Assembly (NCBI GenBank): GCA_028821475.1
Contig: JAPPGB010000049.1
Location: forward strand, 1-36,431
DNA: 36,431 bases
Direction: 5' to 3'
Source: Spirochaetaceae bacterium
Lineage (GTDB): Bacteria; Spirochaetota; Spirochaetia; SZUA-6; Bin103
Under the pieces are notes generated by a model. The model was not told the DNA's origin, searched no databases, and was given only the letters and a program-made list of their open reading frames with translations. This document shows, one piece after another, positions 32,484 to 36,431 of the stretch (positions are counted from its first letter, which is position 1; the number at the start of each line of letters is the position of its first letter). A program made the translations under genes and the position numbers.

Positions 32484-33317
32484 ATGAGCGGAACGATGCT
32501 GTTCGGGTACGACGTGGAGATGGCGTCGCAGGACTCGGTGGGGTTCCTGGAGGGCGCCGCCGAGCTGCACGAACGGTTCGGCGTGCCATGGACCATCTAC
32601 CTCACCGGCGAGACGGTCGAGCGGTGCACGGATGCGATCCGCACCTGCATGCACAGTCCCCTGGTCACGGTCGCGCAGCACACCTACAGCCACGTGCTGC
32701 TCAAGAGCGTCTACATGACGCCCGGCGACGGCCGGCCGGTACACGGCGCGGCGCCCAATTTCTTCAAGGCGGGCGGCACGCTGGAGCAGATCGCCGCCGA
32801 GGTCGCGCGGGCGCAGCGAGTCATCAGGGAGCTGCTCGGGGTGGACTGTCGGGGGCTGACCGGGCCCTGGGGCTACTACCGCGGGCTGGCGGACCGCCCG
32901 GACATTCTGCAGATCCTGCGCGACAACGGCATCCGCTGGGTGCGCACCAACGCGCGCGACTACCGCGACTGCCAGCCGACGCCGTTTTCCGAACAGCCGT
33001 TCTTCTTCAGCGACCAGGGATTTCCCGAGATCCTGGAACTCGGCATCCAGGGCTACCAGGACCGCTTCTACTGGGACCGGTTCGACGATCGCTCATACGG
33101 CGACTCCTACCAGGATTACCTGTTCGCCATGGTCGAGGAGACGGCGCGCAACGGCTGGTTCTGGAACCTGTGCAGTCACGATCACGGCACCGCGACGAAG
33201 CGGGAGTTCGCCGCGCGGTGCGGGTGGATCGCCGACCTCATCGCCCGCGCCCGCGACGCCGGGCTGCGCTTCGCCGCGCCCCCCGAAATCTACGCGGACC
33301 TCAAAACCGGCGCGTGA
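32484..33317 (+). CDS. Polysaccharide deacetylase-family (NodB) protein
   Basis: Carbohydrate esterase family 4-like protein (277 residues). The first motif is FGYDVEM with Asp10 as the catalytic base. The metal pair is His66 and His70 in AQHTYSH, and LTGPWGYYRG is the R/G-P-rich third motif region. The final conserved His lies in NLCSHDHGT. No signal peptide is present, which separates it from cell-wall deacetylases; some cytoplasmic members act on small amides or sugars. Translation from the ATG at 32484 gives a compact domain. It is probably transcribed with the PhyH gene and may act on the same or a related metabolite, which is inference from position only. The end is convergent with gap. 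Confidence 0.85.
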   Translation: MSGTMLFGYDVEMASQDSVGFLEGAAELHERFGVPWTIYLTGETVERCTDAIRTCMHSPLVTVAQHTYSHVLLKSVYMTPGDGRPVHGAAPNFFKAGGTLEQIAAEVARAQRVIRELLGVDCRGLTGPWGYYRGLADRPDILQILRDNGIRWVRTNARDYRDCQPTPFSEQPFFFSDQGFPEILELGIQGYQDRFYWDRFDDRSYGDSYQDYLFAMVEETARNGWFWNLCSHDHGTATKREFAARCGWIADLIARARDAGLRFAAPPEIYADLKTGA

Positions 33318-33344
33318 CCGTGGAGCAGTCGCCGCCCGAGGCGG

Positions 33345-34373
33345 TCAGGCGGCGGCGAAGATGAGGGCGAGTTCGGCCATGCGGTGGCTGAAGCCCATTT
33401 CGTTGTCGTAGAAGCTGGTCAGCTTGACGAGGGAGGCTGAGTCGTCGACCGGCACCACCAGCGGGCTGTCCGACACCATCGACGAGAACGGCTCGCCGAC
33501 GCAGTCGCGGGAGCACTCGTAGTAGTCGTTGACGGTGATCACTTCGCCGAGCAGGGTGGAGCCGTTGATCTGGTCGGCGTTGGCGGCGAGCGCGGCGACC
33601 AGTTCCTCCTTGGACGGGGTGCCGTCGATCTGGTAGACCGCTTCCACCACGCTGCCGGTGTCGGTGGGCACGCGCAGCGCGGTGCCGTTGAGCTTGCCGT
33701 TGAGGTGCGGCAGCACCTTGCCGACCGCCACCGCGGCGCCGGTGCTGGCCGGGATCACGTTGTTGAGGGTGGCGCGGTTCTTGCCGCCGCCGAACGTGTC
33801 GGCCACCTTCTGGGTGGCGGTGGCGGCGTGGGTGGTGCTCATCAGGCCGCCCTTGACCGGGTAGCTCAGGTCGACGGCGCGCGTCATCGGCGCCAGGCAG
33901 TTGGTGGTGCAACTCGCGTTGGAGACGATCTTGTGCTCGGGGGTAAGGATGTCGTGGTTGACGCCCACCACCACGGTGTCGGTGTCGTCGTTGCAGGGTG
34001 CGGACACGATGACGCGCCCCGCGCCGCCGGCGAGGTGGGCGCCGGCCTTCTCGGTGGTCAGGTAGAAGCCGGTGCACTCGAACACGATGTCGACGCCGTG
34101 GTCGCCCCACGGCACGTTGGACGCGTCCATCTCGGCGTAGATGGTGAGCTCGTGGTCGCCGACCCGGATCCTGTTGTCGGCGGTCTGCTCCACCGCGGCC
34201 GGGAAGCGGCCGTACACCGCGTCCTTGGGCAGGCTGGCGGCGATGTCGGACGCCGGCACCAGGTCGTTGCCGGCCACGATCTCGAAGCGGTCGTTCAGCT
34301 TGGAGACGATGACCCGCATCACGTTCTTGCCGATGCGGCCCATGCCGTTGAATCCGACGCGTACTTTGCTCAT
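33345..34373 (-). CDS. gap: Glyceraldehyde-3-phosphate dehydrogenase
   Basis: NAD-dependent glycolytic enzyme forming 1,3-bisphosphoglycerate; 342 residues. The Rossmann start is VRVGFNGMGRIGKNVMR. The catalytic Cys155 lies in SNASCTTNC and His182 in STTHAATATQ. The phosphate-binding segments NVIPASTGAAVAVGKVLP and RVPTDTGSVVE, and the C-terminal helix region FYDNEMGFSHRMAEL, are all present. The start ATG at 34373 has AAGGAG ten bases upstream. A TATAG at 34440-34444 on the minus strand may be part of its promoter. The 27-bp gap to the convergent deacetylase gene contains a small hairpin (CCGCC, CGA, GGCGG). It is a single-gene unit, divergent from glpK. Confidence 0.97.
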   Translation of the reverse strand: MSKVRVGFNGMGRIGKNVMRVIVSKLNDRFEIVAGNDLVPASDIAASLPKDAVYGRFPAAVEQTADNRIRVGDHELTIYAEMDASNVPWGDHGVDIVFECTGFYLTTEKAGAHLAGGAGRVIVSAPCNDDTDTVVVGVNHDILTPEHKIVSNASCTTNCLAPMTRAVDLSYPVKGGLMSTTHAATATQKVADTFGGGKNRATLNNVIPASTGAAVAVGKVLPHLNGKLNGTALRVPTDTGSVVEAVYQIDGTPSKEELVAALAANADQINGSTLLGEVITVNDYYECSRDCVGEPFSSMVSDSPLVVPVDDSASLVKLTSFYDNEMGFSHRMAELALIFAAA

Positions 34374-34546
34374 GTGCTGATTTCTCCTTGTGCGGTGCGG
34401 CGCGCGATGCGGTGGCTGGCGCCGCCGGGCGTGTCCTCCCTATAGTCGTCAGCGACGCTGCCCGCCGTCAATGTCACGCCGGGGCCGCTGCCGCGACCGG
34501 CCTGCGACAGACGGGTGCCTCGCCGCTGTCGGTGCATCGCCGGATT

Positions 34547-34566
34547 CCGCCACGTGCCGCCACGTG
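34547..34566. repeat. Two 10-bp direct repeats with CACGTG cores in the gap-glpK divergent region
   Basis: CCGCCACGTG occurs twice in tandem, each copy ending in the palindrome CACGTG, 54 bp before glpK. One helical turn of spacing is what a dimeric regulator bound on one face would need. The rest of the 246-bp divergent interval shows no gene; a TTGACG on the minus strand (34466-34471) faces gap. Confidence 0.5.
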
Positions 34567-34619
34567 CCGCCGCCGGTGGGGTTGCCGCGGGCGGCGCGCG
34601 GGATTAGGTTGGCTGCGCC

Positions 34620-36131
34620 ATGGGCAGGTTCGTGTTGGCCCTCGACCAGGGCACCACCAGTTCGCGCGCGCTGCTGTTCGATGCCGCCGGGGCCGTGGTG
34701 GCGGTGGCGCAGCAGGAGTTTCGGCAGATGTTCCCGCAGGCGGGGTGGGTGGAGCACGACGCGGAGGAGATCCTGGCCAGCCAGGTCGCCGTGGCGCGGC
34801 AGGCGGTGGCGGACGCCGGCTGCCGGCCGGCCGAGGTGGCCGCCGTGGGCATCACCAACCAGCGCGAGACCACCGTGGTGTGGGAGCGGCGTACCGGCAC
34901 GCCGATTCACCCGGCCATCGTGTGGCAGGACCGCCGCACCAGCGGGATGGTGGCGGAGTTGGAGGCGGCCGGTCACGGCGAGCTGTTCCAGCGGCGCACC
35001 GGGCTGGTGCTGGACGCCTACTTCTCCGGTACCAAGCTGGCCTGGATCCTGGACCGCGTGCCGGACGCCCGCGCGCGCGCCGCGGACGGTGAACTGGCAT
35101 TCGGCACCATCGACAGTTGGCTGGCGTTCCGCCTCAGCGGCGGCGCCATGCATCTCACCGACGCCACCAATGCCAGCCGCACGCTGCTGTACGACATCCA
35201 CCGCGGCCGTTGGGACGAGGAGCTGCTCGGCCTGCTCGACGTACCGGCGGCGCTGCTGCCGGAGGTGCGCGACTCGTCGGCGGTGTACGGCGAACTGATC
35301 GGGCTGCTCGACGGAACGGTGCCGCTGGCCGGTATTGCGGGCGACCAGCAGGCGGCCTCGGTGGGGCAGGCGCTGTTCGCGCCGGGGCTGGCCAAGAACA
35401 CGTACGGCACCGGGTGCTTCCTGCTCGCCCACACCGGCGCCGAAGCGCCACGCTCCGCCAACCGGCTGCTGACCACCGTGGCGTCGCAGATGGCCGGGCG
35501 GCGCGAGTATGCCCTGGAGGGCAGCGTATTCATGGGCGGCGCGGTGGTGCAGTGGCTGCGCGACGGCCTGGGGCTGATCGCCGGCGCGCCGGAAGTGGAG
35601 GCGCTGGCCGCGTCGGTGCCCGACACCGGCGGTGTCTACCTGGTGCCCGCGTTCGCCGGGCTGGGCGCGCCTTACTGGGACCAGGATGCGCGCGGCACCG
35701 TAACGGGACTGACGCGCGGCAGTGGCCGGGCGCACCTGGCGCGGGCGGCGCTGGAGGCGATCGCCTGCCAGGTGGTGGACGTGGTGCGCGCCATGGAGCG
35801 CGACCTGGGCACCCCGCTGAGCGAGCTGCGCGTGGACGGCGGCGCCGCTGCCAACAACCTGCTGCTGCAGTTGCAGGCCGACCTGCTCGATTTGCCGGTG
35901 GTGCGCCCGGTCAACCTGGAGACCACCGCCTGGGGCGCCGCGTTGCTGGCCGGCCTGGCGGTGGGCCTGTGGCCGGACCGCTCCGCCGCCGCCGACCTGT
36001 GGCGCGCCGAGCGGCGCTTCGAGCCGCGCATGAAGGCCGCCCGCCGCGAGGAACTGCTCGCCGGCTGGGCCGACGCGGTACAGCGCACACGCTCCCGCCC
36101 GGCGGCAACATCCACCGCCGCTGCCGGGTAG
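34620..36131 (+). CDS. glpK: Glycerol kinase
   Basis: FGGY-family kinase phosphorylating glycerol to glycerol 3-phosphate. The 503-residue length equals the E. coli enzyme. Motifs are [16 protein letters not shown] (ATP-binding start), NQRETTVVW (Arg-Glu glycerol contacts), [35 protein letters not shown] (catalytic Asp), [10 protein letters not shown] and [18 protein letters not shown]. The tail after about residue 480 is low-complexity. There is no good ribosome binding site; TAGGTT lies nine bases before the ATG. The glycerol-3-phosphate dehydrogenase gene follows after 90 bp, so both steps of glycerol use are encoded together. A glycerol facilitator gene is not in the window. Confidence 0.97.
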   Translation: MGRFVLALDQGTTSSRALLFDAAGAVVAVAQQEFRQMFPQAGWVEHDAEEILASQVAVARQAVADAGCRPAEVAAVGITNQRETTVVWERRTGTPIHPAIVWQDRRTSGMVAELEAAGHGELFQRRTGLVLDAYFSGTKLAWILDRVPDARARAADGELAFGTIDSWLAFRLSGGAMHLTDATNASRTLLYDIHRGRWDEELLGLLDVPAALLPEVRDSSAVYGELIGLLDGTVPLAGIAGDQQAASVGQALFAPGLAKNTYGTGCFLLAHTGAEAPRSANRLLTTVASQMAGRREYALEGSVFMGGAVVQWLRDGLGLIAGAPEVEALAASVPDTGGVYLVPAFAGLGAPYWDQDARGTVTGLTRGSGRAHLARAALEAIACQVVDVVRAMERDLGTPLSELRVDGGAAANNLLLQLQADLLDLPVVRPVNLETTAWGAALLAGLAVGLWPDRSAAADLWRAERRFEPRMKAARREELLAGWADAVQRTRSRPAATSTAAAG

Positions 36132-36185
36132 CGTGCTGCCGCGGGACGGTCGCGCACCGCCCGGACGAGCGCCGGAGAGTGCCGA

Positions 36186-36201
36186 CCGGCGGTGCCGCCG
36201 G
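36186..36201. other. Perfect palindrome in the glpK-glpD gap
   Basis: CCGGCGG, TG, CCGCCGG: a 16-bp inverted repeat 21 bp before the dehydrogenase ATG. It could be an operator half or an intercistronic RNA hairpin tuning expression of the second gene. The GC-rich context makes chance possible. Confidence 0.3.
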
Positions 36202-36221
36202 CCGGCGCCGGCGAAAGACGA

Positions 36222-36431
36222 ATGAAGCGCGCCGACCATCTGCGCAGGCTGCAGGAGGAGCGCTTCGACCTGCTGGTGATCGGCGGCGGCGCCACCGGCT
36301 GCGGCAGCGCGCTCGACGCCGCCACCCGCGGCCTGCGGGTGGCGCTGGTGGAGCGCGCCGACTTCGGCAGCGGCACCAGCAGCCGCAGCACCAAGCTCGT
36401 GCACGGCGGCGTCCGTTACCTGGAGCAGGCG
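36222..36431 (+). CDS. glpD: FAD-dependent glycerol-3-phosphate dehydrogenase (3' partial)
   Basis: The first 70 codons of a gene cut by the right edge. The N terminus has a charged helix and then the FAD-binding dinucleotide fold [23 protein letters not shown] with the Gly-x-Gly-x-x-Gly pattern, followed by [28 protein letters not shown], which is diagnostic of aerobic glycerol-3-phosphate dehydrogenase (GlpD/GlpA type). Position right after glpK supports this. It oxidises glycerol 3-phosphate to dihydroxyacetone phosphate at the inner membrane, passing electrons to quinone. GlpD and GlpA cannot be separated from this fragment alone. Confidence 0.9.
   Translation, partial: MKRADHLRRLQEERFDLLVIGGGATGCGSALDAATRGLRVALVERADFGSGTSSRSTKLVHGGVRYLEQA

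Noticed and set aside
1-36431. tRNA, rRNA, integrase or transposase genes
   Set aside because: Looked for on both strands, especially around the island edges; none seen.

Overview
This window is a 36.4-kb piece of a very GC-rich chromosome from a diderm (Gram-negative type) bacterium. The diderm call rests on two TolC-type outer-membrane factors, a lipobox lipoprotein, periplasmic signal peptides and an Amidase_3 murein hydrolase. The mix of genes (paired TolC proteins, a hydroxyacid-oxoacid transhydrogenase, PhyH dioxygenase, NodB-type deacetylase, a GlnRS, Fsr-type MFS and Calx-beta lipoprotein) reminds me of GC-rich uncultured marine or sponge-associated Spirochaetota. That placement is a guess: there is no rRNA or other decisive marker gene here. 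Genes are tightly packed. Four gene pairs share a TGA stop and GTG start in a GTGA overlap, and several genes lack a ribosome binding site but have a -10-like hexamer just upstream, which suggests leaderless mRNAs.

Layout. 1-2375: the end of a glycine-rich gene, then an OmpR-type response regulator and its histidine kinase (+). 2411-4923: two coupled TolC-family genes (-). 5116-6998: hydroxyacid-oxoacid transhydrogenase and a small heat-shock protein with a near-consensus sigma-54 promoter and a clear intrinsic terminator (-). 7279-7821: zinc-ribbon NUDIX hydrolase (+). 8049-9758: glutaminyl-tRNA synthetase (-) with altered class I signature motifs, followed by a 428-bp interval with nested inverted repeats and a broken helix-turn-helix gene. 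10187-13105: amidohydrolase (+), M19 dipeptidase (-), glutaredoxin-like protein (-). 13124-17379: a sulfatase stump, an unrecognised 416-residue protein coupled to an Fsr-type MFS exporter, and a Calx-beta lipoprotein (+). 17476-20451: alpha/beta hydrolase and N-acetylmuramoyl-alanine amidase (-), divergent from a quinone oxidoreductase (+). 20536-24713: calcineurin-type phosphoesterase, pgi and a Bcp peroxiredoxin (-). 24978-26817: an Nramp-like transporter without the usual metal-binding motifs, plus a small membrane protein (+).

26820-31548 is an accessory island. Its base composition falls to about 50% GC in places, it starts at a 15-bp tandem repeat, and it holds a decayed AAA ATPase gene, an intact 951-residue STAND-like ATPase with TPR repeats, a 5'-truncated ImmA/IrrE metallopeptidase gene and a PIN-domain stump. 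I read it as a partly eroded defence or toxin-antitoxin-like island. The AAA/STAND-TPR pair is the best candidate for a poorly described system.

31549-36431 returns to the GC-rich core: PhyH dioxygenase and polysaccharide deacetylase (+), gap (-), then glpK and the start of a glycerol-3-phosphate dehydrogenase (+). With pgi, these give a set of genes for glycolysis and glycerol use. No tRNA, rRNA, CRISPR array, transposase or integrase is visible.
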